Source: Sediminicola sp040566555 (GTDB taxonomy: Bacteria; Bacteroidota; Bacteroidia; Flavobacteriales; Flavobacteriaceae). Taken from it: a stretch of DNA of 64,000 bases. Below, in pieces: positions 42,793 through 50,482 of this stretch. The notes below the pieces were generated by a model that worked only from the letters and a program-made list of their open reading frames with translations, did no database searches and had not been told where the DNA came from. Position numbers and translations under genes: made by a program. Every line of letters begins with the position of its first letter. The first letter of the stretch is position 1. The DNA lies in assembly GCF_040566555.1 (NCBI RefSeq), contig NZ_JBEWYP010000007.1, positions 1 to 64,000 of the forward strand, given 5' to 3'.

Positions 42793-43596
42793 ATGACCCT
42801 TTTTAAAAGAAACCCCTTCGGACATATTTTATTTTTAAAGAAATGGCTAATACGCATCATGGCGGTTATTACGCACCAGAGGTACAAGAAATTTAATAAG
42901 TTGGAAATTGAGGGTTCTGAGATTATTAGAAGCCTTCCAGAGCGCAATGTGCTTTTTGTGAGCAATCATCAAACCTATTTTGCGGATGTGGTGGCCATGT
43001 TCCATGTTTTCAATGCAAGCTTAAGCGGCAGGGAGAACACTATTAAGAACATAGGATATATATGGCAGCCAAAATTGAACATGTACTACATTGCGGCTGC
43101 AGAAACAATGAAGAAAAGTTTACTTACCAAAATTTTCGCCTATGCCGGTTCCATTAGTATAGAACGTACTTGGAGGGCAGAAGGTAAAGATGTGAATAGG
43201 CAGGTAAAAATGAGCGATATTTCCAATATTGGGGTTGCCTTGAACGATGGGTGGGTCATTACCTTTCCACAAGGGACCACTACGCCATGGAAACCGTTGC
43301 GCAAGGGTACCGCGCATATTATTAAAAAATACAGGCCAATTGTTGTTCCGGTAGTAATTGATGGTTTTAGACGTTCTTTTGATAAAAAGGGATTGCGCGT
43401 TAAGAAAAAGGGAATTCTTCAATCCATTGTGATCAAAGAGCCGTTGGAAATTGATTATGAAAATGAATCCTTTGAGTCTATCATTGAAAAGTTGGAATAT
43501 GCAATTGAACAGCATCCATCCTTTCTTAAAGTGATATCCAAGGCAGATCTTTTGGCTTACGAAGAGGAGAATAAGCAACGAAAGTGGAAGCCCTAG
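42793..43596 (+). CDS. 1-acyl-sn-glycerol-3-phosphate acyltransferase (PlsC-like) with variant motifs
   Basis: The 267-residue protein has the acyltransferase family layout: a hydrophobic N-terminal stretch, motif I VSNHQTYFADVV, motif II PKLNMYYIAA, motif III FPQGTTTPWKPL and motif IV IVVPVVIDGF. Motif I reads H-x5-D rather than H-x4-D and motif III has Q for E. These changes seem conserved in related flavobacterial proteins, as I recall, so the enzyme may still act on lipid A or phospholipid precursors. Its stop overlaps the convergent 43593 gene by four bases. Confidence 0.78.
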   Translation: MTLFKRNPFGHILFLKKWLIRIMAVITHQRYKKFNKLEIEGSEIIRSLPERNVLFVSNHQTYFADVVAMFHVFNASLSGRENTIKNIGYIWQPKLNMYYIAAAETMKKSLLTKIFAYAGSISIERTWRAEGKDVNRQVKMSDISNIGVALNDGWVITFPQGTTTPWKPLRKGTAHIIKKYRPIVVPVVIDGFRRSFDKKGLRVKKKGILQSIVIKEPLEIDYENESFESIIEKLEYAIEQHPSFLKVISKADLLAYEEENKQRKWKP

Positions 43597-44240
43597 ACTT
43601 CCAACTCTCTCAGTTCGTTATAATTTTTTCGCAGTCTAGTTAAAAGGAGCCCATAGAGTACTTTGTAAAAGAGCCAGATTACTCCTAGTAAAATAGCTAC
43701 GGCAAATATACAGACTCCAACAATGATGGTCCAGAAAATGGTTTCATTACCTGCTTCAGATGCCGCATTGATAATCTTATCACTATCGGGGCCGTATCTG
43801 AGACTTCCATAAATCCCGGAGATCAAAGAGATGGAAAACATAATTAAATTGAACCAGACATATTGGGTCACCGTTCTTTTGACCTTTAGAATGGCTTGCA
43901 TGAGGTCTTTTGATGAATCTGTAAAGGATATCTTCCTATAATTCACATAGAACTTATAAATGAAATAAAGTAGGATGATATAATTCAACACCATCAAGAT
44001 TATCGTAAATTCATAAATATGCCATGATTTGATCATCTCCCACGATTCCCCATCGGTAAATACGACATTAATGGCAGTCCAGAATACAAATTCCAGAATA
44101 CTGATATAAAAAATCCATTTCACAATGGAAGAGGATTTTTTCCATATCATCTTATAGATTTCCGCATAGGATACTTTGGGAAGGTGTCCTTCCTTTTTTT
44201 GCCAGTCCTTTTTTAATAGCTCCAGTTCATCCATCATCAT
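43593..44240 (-). CDS. Membrane partner protein of ECF sigma factor (putative anti-sigma)
   Basis: The 215-residue protein (the first Met could also be 44234) begins with a short cytoplasmic N terminus (LELLKKDWQKKEGHLPKV) and has four predicted membrane segments at about 38-58, 75-98, 125-147 and 170-200. It starts one base after the stop of the ECF sigma gene in the same direction. This layout suggests a membrane-anchored regulator of that sigma factor; the N terminus could bind it. I see no zinc-binding anti-sigma motif. The assignment rests on context. Confidence 0.6.
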   Translation of the reverse strand: MMMDELELLKKDWQKKEGHLPKVSYAEIYKMIWKKSSSIVKWIFYISILEFVFWTAINVVFTDGESWEMIKSWHIYEFTIILMVLNYIILLYFIYKFYVNYRKISFTDSSKDLMQAILKVKRTVTQYVWFNLIMFSISLISGIYGSLRYGPDSDKIINAASEAGNETIFWTIIVGVCIFAVAILLGVIWLFYKVLYGLLLTRLRKNYNELRELEV

Positions 44241-44241
44241 C

Positions 44242-44736
44242 TTAAGGATTAAGTATGGTTCTTAATTTATTTTTTACCCTGTTCATCTTCACCCTCGCAT
44301 TTACTTCTGAAATACCTAAGGTTTCGGCTATTTCAGTATAATTTTTATCTTCCAAGTATAGGAACACTAATGCTTTATCTATATCTCCCAACTCCTTAAC
44401 GGCATTGTACATCAATTTTAATTGTTGTTCCTGTGTTTCATCATACTCATCGGCTTTAATTTTAAAAATGACCGATTCATAATCTTGTGTTTTTATGCTT
44501 TTTTTCGATTTACGATATAGTGTAATAGCAGTGTTCAAAGCTACCCGGTACATCCAAGTACTAAATTTTGAATCACCCCTAAATTTTGGATAAGCCCTCC
44601 ATAATTGGATGGTAATTTCCTGAAAAAGGTCTTTGTGGGAATCCCGGTCATTGGTATACAATGAGCATACCTTATGAACAATGTTCTGATTGTTTTCTAA
44701 TTCGCTTACAAATTGATGTTCCTGGTCCTTAGTCAC
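44242..44736 (-). CDS. RNA polymerase ECF-type sigma factor
   Basis: The 164-residue protein has region 2 (SHKDLFQEITIQLWRAYPKFRGDSKFSTWMYRVALN, here with FSTWMYRVA) and region 4 with the HTH (NYTEIAETLGISEVNARVKMNRVKNKL). The lack of other domains marks it as group IV. The start is a GTG (reads M). It forms a two-gene unit with the membrane protein just downstream (1-base gap). Probable role: control of envelope functions. Confidence 0.88.
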   Translation of the reverse strand: MTKDQEHQFVSELENNQNIVHKVCSLYTNDRDSHKDLFQEITIQLWRAYPKFRGDSKFSTWMYRVALNTAITLYRKSKKSIKTQDYESVIFKIKADEYDETQEQQLKLMYNAVKELGDIDKALVFLYLEDKNYTEIAETLGISEVNARVKMNRVKNKLRTILNP

Positions 44737-44794
44737 TTTCTAATGGTCGGTTGTCTATTGGTATGAAGAAGTCGTTTTTTGTTACAGGGCTAAA

Positions 44795-44829
44795 CAAAAA
44801 AACCGACAATAAAAATATCATCGGTTTGT
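44795..44829 (-). terminator. Rho-independent terminator of the M20D gene (leftward)
   Basis: On the minus strand AAACCGA and TCGGTTT make a 7-bp stem (44821-44827 with 44800-44806) followed by a T run. It lies 19 bases after the amidohydrolase stop codon (44846) in transcription direction. Confidence 0.65.
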
Positions 44830-44845
44830 GTTTGGTTGTTGTCCT

Positions 44846-46273
44846 TTACTTTCTGTAGTCCAAGGCAGGAGCCCTATCACCTAGTAACGGAATATATTTA
44901 AAGTCCTTTCCCCGTCTTTCTATCAGTTCTTGTTGGGCCTTCATTATAATGTCCTTGCTCTTAAAGATATCGATGGCTGTAAGCGTCAAGGTTTTTGCCG
45001 CTACCATCATTCCTTTTTTGCCAATTGTAGTTCCGCCTGCTGCTACTGCTTGCCAGCTGTGAGCAGGGGTTCCGGGAACCCAGGTTGCAGTGCCCAATCC
45101 TACTGTTGGCACGGTAAAGCTTACATCGCCAACATCTGTAGAGCCATAGGCTTTAGCTTCTGTTTTATAGGGTTCAATATTTTTGGCAAGGTCCAGGTTC
45201 GCTTTCTCATATCCTAGGCTTACGGCAATTTTATCCGCAAATTCCTTTTCCTCCGGTGAATAGGTTACACCGCCAACCTTCACCAGGTTGTCGTACATCA
45301 ATTTTTGGAGGGTTAGGTTGGGCAATAGCTCATGCGTCCCGCCAATCATCTCATAATCCATAGTGGTTCCCGTACCTAGGGCTGCACCTTCCGCAGCTTT
45401 TACAATTCTATCAAATATATCAATAACCACATCCCTTTGACCATGTCTGGCATAATAGTACACTTCCGCAAAATCTGGTACCACATTAGGAGCTTTTCCT
45501 CCTTGGGTAATCACATAATGGATACGTGCTTCAGATGGGATATGCTCCCGCATCATATTCACCATCATATCCATTGCCTCCACGCCATCCAAGGCGGACC
45601 GACCTTTTTCCGGAGCTCCGGCAGCATGGGCAGAAATTCCATGGAACCTGAATTTTGCCGATTTGTTGGCTAGGGCAGCACCGGCACTTGCTTCATTTTC
45701 TGCTCCCGGATGCCAATGTAAGGCAACATCTACATCATTAAATAAACCTTCCCTTACCATATATACCTTTCCTGATCCCCCTTCTTCCGCTGGGCAACCA
45801 TAAAATCTAATGGTTCCTTTGACCTTGTTGGCTAGCATCCACTCTTTCACTGCTATAGCGGCCGCTGTAGAGGCCGTGCCGAACAAATGATGCCCGCATG
45901 CATGTCCAGCTTCTTTGTCCGCTGAAAGTTTTTCTGGAACCGCCTGTTGGGATAGACCAGGTAAGGCATCAAATTCACCAAGGATGGCTATGATCGGCCC
46001 ACCATTGCCATACTCAGCTATGAAAGCGGTAGGAATTCCTGCAACCCCCGTATTTATGGAGAAGCCCTCATCGCTCAATGTCTTTTGCAATAAAGCAGAA
46101 CTTTGCTCCTCTAAATAGCCCATTTCTGCAAATTCCCAGATATTCTGGGCAATGTTGCCATAGGTTTCACTTTTCTTGTCCAAGTTCTTTAAAATGTCCT
46201 GGGTGGTTTTCTGGGCATGGCCCATGAAAGAAAAAAGGCTTGTCAATACCAAGCTGCAAAATAATTTTCTCAT
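44846..46273 (-). CDS. Exported M20D family amidohydrolase
   Basis: The 475-residue protein has a signal peptide (residues 1-20, ending GHAQ) and an M20 peptidase core. Metal-ligand motifs: GEFDALPGLSQ, AGHACGHHLFGT, GCPAEEGGSGK and ALHWHPGAENE, with the dimerisation domain containing FHGISAHAAGAPEKGRSAL. It resembles aminobenzoyl-glutamate utilisation protein B and N-acyl amino acid amidohydrolases. An exported form fits other secreted hydrolases in this genome. Terminator follows downstream. Confidence 0.88.
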   Translation of the reverse strand: MRKLFCSLVLTSLFSFMGHAQKTTQDILKNLDKKSETYGNIAQNIWEFAEMGYLEEQSSALLQKTLSDEGFSINTGVAGIPTAFIAEYGNGGPIIAILGEFDALPGLSQQAVPEKLSADKEAGHACGHHLFGTASTAAAIAVKEWMLANKVKGTIRFYGCPAEEGGSGKVYMVREGLFNDVDVALHWHPGAENEASAGAALANKSAKFRFHGISAHAAGAPEKGRSALDGVEAMDMMVNMMREHIPSEARIHYVITQGGKAPNVVPDFAEVYYYARHGQRDVVIDIFDRIVKAAEGAALGTGTTMDYEMIGGTHELLPNLTLQKLMYDNLVKVGGVTYSPEEKEFADKIAVSLGYEKANLDLAKNIEPYKTEAKAYGSTDVGDVSFTVPTVGLGTATWVPGTPAHSWQAVAAGGTTIGKKGMMVAAKTLTLTAIDIFKSKDIIMKAQQELIERRGKDFKYIPLLGDRAPALDYRK

Positions 46274-46376
46274 AATAGGAAAGGTTTGTTCAAGGTTTGG
46301 ATAAATATAATAAAAACTACATATGGAATAGGGTGAGAAACGTTTGAATGTTTAATTTAGGCCTATGATTTGTGAT

Positions 46377-47669
46377 ATGAACATTTCAAGGACCAGTTTT
46401 CCACGCATAGTAATCATAGGCGGAGGTTTTGCTGGAGTATCCTTGGCTAGAAAATTGAGCAATAAAGATGTGCAGGTAGTGCTGTTGGACAAACATAATT
46501 ACCACACTTTTCAACCCTTGCTCTACCAGGTATCAACAGGAGGGTTGGAGCCTGACTCCATTGCATATCCCATTCGTAAGATATTGCAAAACTATCCCAA
46601 TTTTATTTTTAGGCTTGCCGAAGTAAAGGAAATTGATACTACAGAAAAAAATATTATCACCAACATAGGAAGTCTTAAATATGACTATTTGGTAATGGCC
46701 ACCGGTTCGGAAACTAATTTTTATGGTAATGTGGAATTGGAAAAACACAGCATGGCCATGAAGTCCATCATCCAATCCCTTAACCTTAGGAGTCTCATAC
46801 TAGAAAATTTTGAACAAGCCTTATTGACCGATGATATTCATGAAAGGGACGCTCTTATGAATTTTGTGATCGTAGGTGGGGGACCAACAGGGGTAGAACT
46901 AGCTGGTGCTCTTGCAGAAATAAAAAAAGGAATCCTTCCCAAGGATTATCCAGATTTGGATACCCGCAGGGCACAGATCCATCTGGTGCAGTCAGGTCCC
47001 CGGATTTTAAAGGAAATGAGCGAAAAGGCCTCAGAAAAGGCGGAGGAATTTTTGGAAGGTTTGGGAGTTCAGGTATGGAAGGAGACCCGCATCACCAATT
47101 ATGATGGGAAACTGGCCACCACCATGACCAATGTTGTATTTGAAACGGCAACCCTTGTTTGGGCGGCAGGTGTAAAAGGGGCTTTGATCAAGGGGATGGA
47201 TGCCAGCGAGTTGACCGTTCCCGGAAACCGGTTAAAAGTAAATCAGTTCAACCAAGTTGAAGGTGTAGAAGATGTTTTTGCCATTGGTGATATTGCCTGT
47301 ATGGTAACCCCGGAATTTCCCATTGGTCATCCTATGATGGCGCAACCAGCTATGCAGCAAGGTGCAAATCTTGGAAATAATCTAATTAAACTTTTAGAGA
47401 ACCAGCCATTGACACCATTTCAATATAAAGATAAGGGCAGTATGGCCACGGTAGGGCGGAACAAGGCCGTGGTTGACCTTAAAAATTACAAGTTCCAAGG
47501 AATATTTGCCTGGTATGTTTGGATGTTTGTACATCTTTTCTTTTTAATAGGATTTAGAAATAGAATAGTGGTTTTCGTGAATTGGGTGTACAATTACATT
47601 CGTTTTGATCGGGAAGCCCGACTTATTATAAGACCGTACAATAAGGATTACACCAGGTTTAAGGATTAG
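46377..47669 (+). CDS. ndh: Type II NADH dehydrogenase (NAD(P)/FAD-dependent oxidoreductase)
   Basis: The 430-residue protein has two Rossmann folds: FAD-binding VIIGGGFAGVSLARKL at the N terminus and NAD(P)-binding VIVGGGPTGVELAGAL in the middle (about residue 162). FAD-binding DKHNYHTFQPLLYQV and AIGDIACM are also seen. A hydrophobic C terminus (WYVWMFVHLFFLIGFRNRI) anchors it at the membrane, as in NDH-2. It passes electrons from NADH to quinone without proton pumping. I chose the ATG at 46377 over the one at 46365, four codons upstream. Confidence 0.88.
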   Translation: MNISRTSFPRIVIIGGGFAGVSLARKLSNKDVQVVLLDKHNYHTFQPLLYQVSTGGLEPDSIAYPIRKILQNYPNFIFRLAEVKEIDTTEKNIITNIGSLKYDYLVMATGSETNFYGNVELEKHSMAMKSIIQSLNLRSLILENFEQALLTDDIHERDALMNFVIVGGGPTGVELAGALAEIKKGILPKDYPDLDTRRAQIHLVQSGPRILKEMSEKASEKAEEFLEGLGVQVWKETRITNYDGKLATTMTNVVFETATLVWAAGVKGALIKGMDASELTVPGNRLKVNQFNQVEGVEDVFAIGDIACMVTPEFPIGHPMMAQPAMQQGANLGNNLIKLLENQPLTPFQYKDKGSMATVGRNKAVVDLKNYKFQGIFAWYVWMFVHLFFLIGFRNRIVVFVNWVYNYIRFDREARLIIRPYNKDYTRFKD

Positions 47670-47685
47670 TAAGAGATTAAGACTT

Positions 47686-48624
47686 TCAATTGAGGTTAAT
47701 GTTTTTCTCTTCTTTATCTTCTTCTTTATCTTTTCTTGGATGGTATTCGTTGAGGACCTCGGAAAGTTTAGTCCTGTCTAAATGCACATAGATTTCTGTT
47801 GTAGTAATGCTCTCATGACCCAACATCTGCTGGATGGCCCTTAGGTCGGCACCGTTACCCAATAAATGTGATGCAAAGGAATGCCTAAAGGTATGAGGAC
47901 TAATGGTTTTGTTCAGTTCTATTTTTTCTGCCAATTGTTTAATGATGGTAAATACCATGGCCCTTGTCAGTTGCTTGCCCCTACGGTTGAGAAAAAGGAT
48001 ATCTTCATGGCCTTTTTGAATCTTAAGATGAACCCTTTTTTCATTCTTGTAGATATCGATATATTTTTTATTGATGTTACTGATGGGAACAAAACGTTGT
48101 TTGTCTCCTTTGCCGGTAACCTTTATAAAGTCCTCCTCAAAATACAGATCGGAAATCTGTAGGCTTACCAATTCCGAGACCCGTAACCCACACCCATAAA
48201 GGGTTTCCAAAATAGCTCTATTGCGTTCCCCTTCGTCTTTTGAAAGATCTATAGCCGCAATAAGATTATTGATCTCATCTTCCGAAAGCGTGTCAGGGAG
48301 CTTGCGACCTACTTTGGGGGATTCTATTAAATCCATGGGATTATCACTTCGGTAATCCTCAAAAATCAAAAAATTAAAAAAACTCTTTAAACCGGATATG
48401 ATTCTAGCCTGGGATCGGGGATTGACGACTTTGGCGATTTCATAAATAAACTGTTGTACGGTTTCCCTGCCAATTCCAATGGGATTTTCTTGGATGGTAT
48501 TGGAATTGAGGAAAAGGATTAGTTTTTCAACATCCAAGGTATAATTATGGATGGAATTCTTGGAAAGTCCCCGCTCTATTTTGAGGTAATCTTGATAATC
48601 TTTGAGCCCTTGTTGCCAATTCAT
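47686..48624 (-). CDS. xerD: Site-specific tyrosine recombinase XerD
   Basis: The 312-residue recombinase has the N-terminal SAM-like core-binding domain and catalytic domain with R148 (GLRVSEL), K172 (GKGDKQR), H244 and R247 (SPHTFRHSF), H270 (LGHESI) and Y279 (EIYVHLD). The length and spacing agree with chromosomal XerC/XerD, which resolve chromosome dimers at dif. No att site or integration genes are near, so I do not treat it as part of a mobile element. The ATG at 48624 fits the N terminus MNWQQGLKDY. It converges with ndh, 16 bases between stops. Confidence 0.88.
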   Translation of the reverse strand: MNWQQGLKDYQDYLKIERGLSKNSIHNYTLDVEKLILFLNSNTIQENPIGIGRETVQQFIYEIAKVVNPRSQARIISGLKSFFNFLIFEDYRSDNPMDLIESPKVGRKLPDTLSEDEINNLIAAIDLSKDEGERNRAILETLYGCGLRVSELVSLQISDLYFEEDFIKVTGKGDKQRFVPISNINKKYIDIYKNEKRVHLKIQKGHEDILFLNRRGKQLTRAMVFTIIKQLAEKIELNKTISPHTFRHSFASHLLGNGADLRAIQQMLGHESITTTEIYVHLDRTKLSEVLNEYHPRKDKEEDKEEKNINLN

Positions 48625-48751
48625 AGGATAAAGATACAACTATGATTTTGCCTTAAATAACCCCCTCTATAATTAAAACCACAAAAAGGATATATTTTAC
48701 CAACAAAAATTGTCTATTGACAACAATAAATATAGAAAACAATCATCATGG

Positions 48752-48791
48752 TTTAGGTTCGCACCAAGTTAAAAACAACCTAAATTTTTTT
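48752..48791 (+). promoter_or_regulatory. Terminator-like hairpin directly before an outer-membrane protein gene
   Basis: TTTAGGTT (48752-48759) pairs perfectly with AACCTAAA (48777-48784), loop 17 bases, and a T run (48785-48791) ends two bases before the ATG at 48794. No gene in the same direction ends here, because the gene to the left points away. The sequence could be a leader structure that hides the ribosome site, or the end of a small RNA. Confidence 0.4.
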
Positions 48792-48793
48792 AC

Positions 48794-49327
48794 ATGAAAA
48801 AAGTATGTATTGCAGTATTGGCCTTAGTTGCCTATGTCGGAAATGTGAATGCCCAGGATAATGCCGTAAAGGCAAATCCACTTGGTCTGATCTTTGGAAC
48901 AGCACAATTTGGATATGAGCGTGCCGTTACCGAGAAAACATCTATTGAAGTGTCTTTGGCCTATGCAAGTGTAAGTGCAACTGTTGATTCTGAAGATACC
49001 AAGGCTACCGGTTTCGGTGCCGAAGGAAAGTATAAATTTTACTTCTCTTCCACCCAACAGGGCATTAGGGGATGGTATGCGGCCCCAACTGTTGGATTCA
49101 ACAGTGCCAAGGCTACATCAGGAGATAGTGAAGGTAAATTGTCTTGGGTTGCTGGAGGTGCAGTAGCTGGCTACCAATGGGTATTTGGTGGTGGAGATAG
49201 TGGTTTTGCTTTAGACTTAAATTTCGGAGCTCAATATGTTTCTGCAAAAACAAGTGGAGATATTTCAGGGGTAACCATTGATGGGATATTGCCAAAATTA
49301 GGATTATCGCTTGGTTACGCTTGGTAA
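48794..49327 (+). CDS. Small outer-membrane beta-barrel protein
   Basis: The 177-residue protein has a signal peptide (residues 1-21, ending VNAQ) and amphipathic beta strands ending in a C-terminal aromatic (LSLGYAW), consistent with an 8-strand OmpA-like/OmpW-like barrel without a peptidoglycan-binding domain. The strand ATGFGAEGKYKFYFSSTQ and WYAAPTVGFNSAK illustrate the pattern. No specific family is recognised. The gene stands alone, between the leader hairpin and a strong terminator. Confidence 0.75.
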   Translation: MKKVCIAVLALVAYVGNVNAQDNAVKANPLGLIFGTAQFGYERAVTEKTSIEVSLAYASVSATVDSEDTKATGFGAEGKYKFYFSSTQQGIRGWYAAPTVGFNSAKATSGDSEGKLSWVAGGAVAGYQWVFGGGDSGFALDLNFGAQYVSAKTSGDISGVTIDGILPKLGLSLGYAW

Positions 49328-49354
49328 GAGATTCTATTTGATATTGTTATAAGG

Positions 49355-49388
49355 AACGGAGACACTATGGTCTCCGTTTTTCTTTTTT
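49355..49388 (+). terminator. Rho-independent terminator after the outer-membrane protein gene
   Basis: AACGGAGAC (49355-49363) and GTCTCCGTT (49370-49378) form a perfect 9-bp stem with a 6-base loop, followed by a T-rich tail. Confidence 0.88.
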
Positions 49389-49706
49389 ATATTCGGCCAT
49401 GAAATACTTTCTTCATTTATTGAAATTCCTTAAAAGGAGTTATTAAGAATACAAAAATGAGAAATTAATCTATTTGTTGGGAGCTCTATCTATACAATTT
49501 TATTTGGGCTAAAAACTAGTCCTTCACAGTTGGCAGATTCCGCCATATCAATATCTAAAACACCGGTACATAAGGAGTTGTGTTTAGAGGTAATTATTGG
49601 ACTATTAGGGCAGCTTATAATTTATAATATTTTCAATCCATATAATTGTAAAGGGATACCTTATGGTTCTCTTTTTTTATGGGCGACAATTTGTTACATT
49701 TAGCCT
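49389..49706 (+). other. Gene-free region upstream of aroQ
   Basis: About 320 A/T-rich bases without a supportable frame. Near the end, TACATTTA (about 49693) is a possible one-mismatch -7 element for aroQ. I see nothing else in it. Confidence 0.4.
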
Positions 49707-50126
49707 ATGAAAATTATTATTATCAACGGACCAAATCTCAACCTTTTAGGAAAAAGGGAGCCCGAAATTTACGGCAGTGCTACTTTTGAAGATTTTTTTA
49801 CGGAATTGCAGTTCAAATATAAAGAAGTGCAATTAGAGTATTTTCAAACCAATATAGAAGGCGAGATCATCAATAAATTACACGATTGTGGATTTGCTGA
49901 CTATAATGGTATAATTTTAAATGCTGGTGCCTATACCCATACTTCCATAGGCATAGGAGATGCTATTAAGGGTATCAAAACCCCAGTGGTTGAGGTGCAT
50001 ATCAGTAATACGTTTGCAAGAGAAGAATTTAGGCACATATCCTATATTTCGCCTGTAGCCAAAGGCGTTATCCTTGGCTTTGGTCTACAAAGTTATGACC
50101 TGGCCATTCAGAGCTACCTAAGCTGA
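49707..50126 (+). CDS. aroQ: 3-dehydroquinate dehydratase, type II
   Basis: The 139-residue enzyme catalyses the third step of the shikimate pathway. The family fingerprint IINGPNLNLLGKREPEIYG sits at the N terminus (residues 4-22), followed by FQTNIEGEIINKLHD and ILNAGAYTHTSIG, and VEVHISNTFAREEFR. Usual length for the dodecameric type II form. Its 3' end overlaps the convergent DUF3817 gene by nine bases. Confidence 0.95.
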   Translation: MKIIIINGPNLNLLGKREPEIYGSATFEDFFTELQFKYKEVQLEYFQTNIEGEIINKLHDCGFADYNGIILNAGAYTHTSIGIGDAIKGIKTPVVEVHISNTFAREEFRHISYISPVAKGVILGFGLQSYDLAIQSYLS

Positions 50127-50399
50127 ATGTTTTAAATACTTCTTGTCTATATAAAATGTTCCAAATGGGAGTAAGGAGGCAGAGAAAAGTATGATGAACT
50201 TTTTAAGGCCCCATTTCTTTTCTATAGTCAATAAGAGGGCAAGGACTACGTATCCGATAAAAAGAAATCCATGGGCATAGCCAATATATATATTGGGTTC
50301 CGGAATTCCGCCTTTATATTTTAAAGGCATTCCCAATCCAAATAACAGAAGGAAAGATACTCCTTCCAAAATGGCAATCAATCTAAAAATTTTCAACAT
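50118..50399 (-). CDS. DUF3817 family integral membrane protein
   Basis: The 93-residue protein has three hydrophobic helices and the DUF3817 pattern: LRLIAILEGVSFLLLFG-like start (FRLIAILEGVSF), GMPLKYKGG, YAHGFLFIGYVV and SLLPFGTFYIDKK. The role is unknown; the glycine/histidine pattern is strongly conserved in the family. It is on the minus strand downstream of the lpdA terminator. Confidence 0.85.
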   Translation of the reverse strand: MLKIFRLIAILEGVSFLLLFGLGMPLKYKGGIPEPNIYIGYAHGFLFIGYVVLALLLTIEKKWGLKKFIILFSASLLPFGTFYIDKKYLKHSA

Positions 50400-50421
50400 C
50401 CCTTAATCGTATATTAAAAAG

Positions 50422-50473
50422 ATAAAAGGATTACAAATGTCCAAGAAATCCTAGACCTCTGTAATCCTTTTAT
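50422..50473 (-). terminator. Terminator of lpdA (leftward)
   Basis: A perfect 14-bp inverted repeat: ATAAAAGGATTACA (50422-50435) with TGTAATCCTTTTAT (50460-50473), loop 24 bases. It starts 10 bases after the lpdA stop codon and is followed on the minus strand by a T-rich tract. Confidence 0.75.
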
Positions 50474-50482
50474 AAAAAATTA

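Noticed and set aside
45437..45673. Open frames antisense to the M20D, rlmD, lpdA and other genes
   Set aside because: These are long frames on the opposite strand of strongly conserved genes, with no family match; they follow codon bias of the real gene.
47686..48624. Tyrosine recombinase as a sign of an integrated mobile element
   Set aside because: It has chromosomal XerD length and motif spacing, no flanking repeats or integrase-type accessory genes, and its neighbours are core genes.
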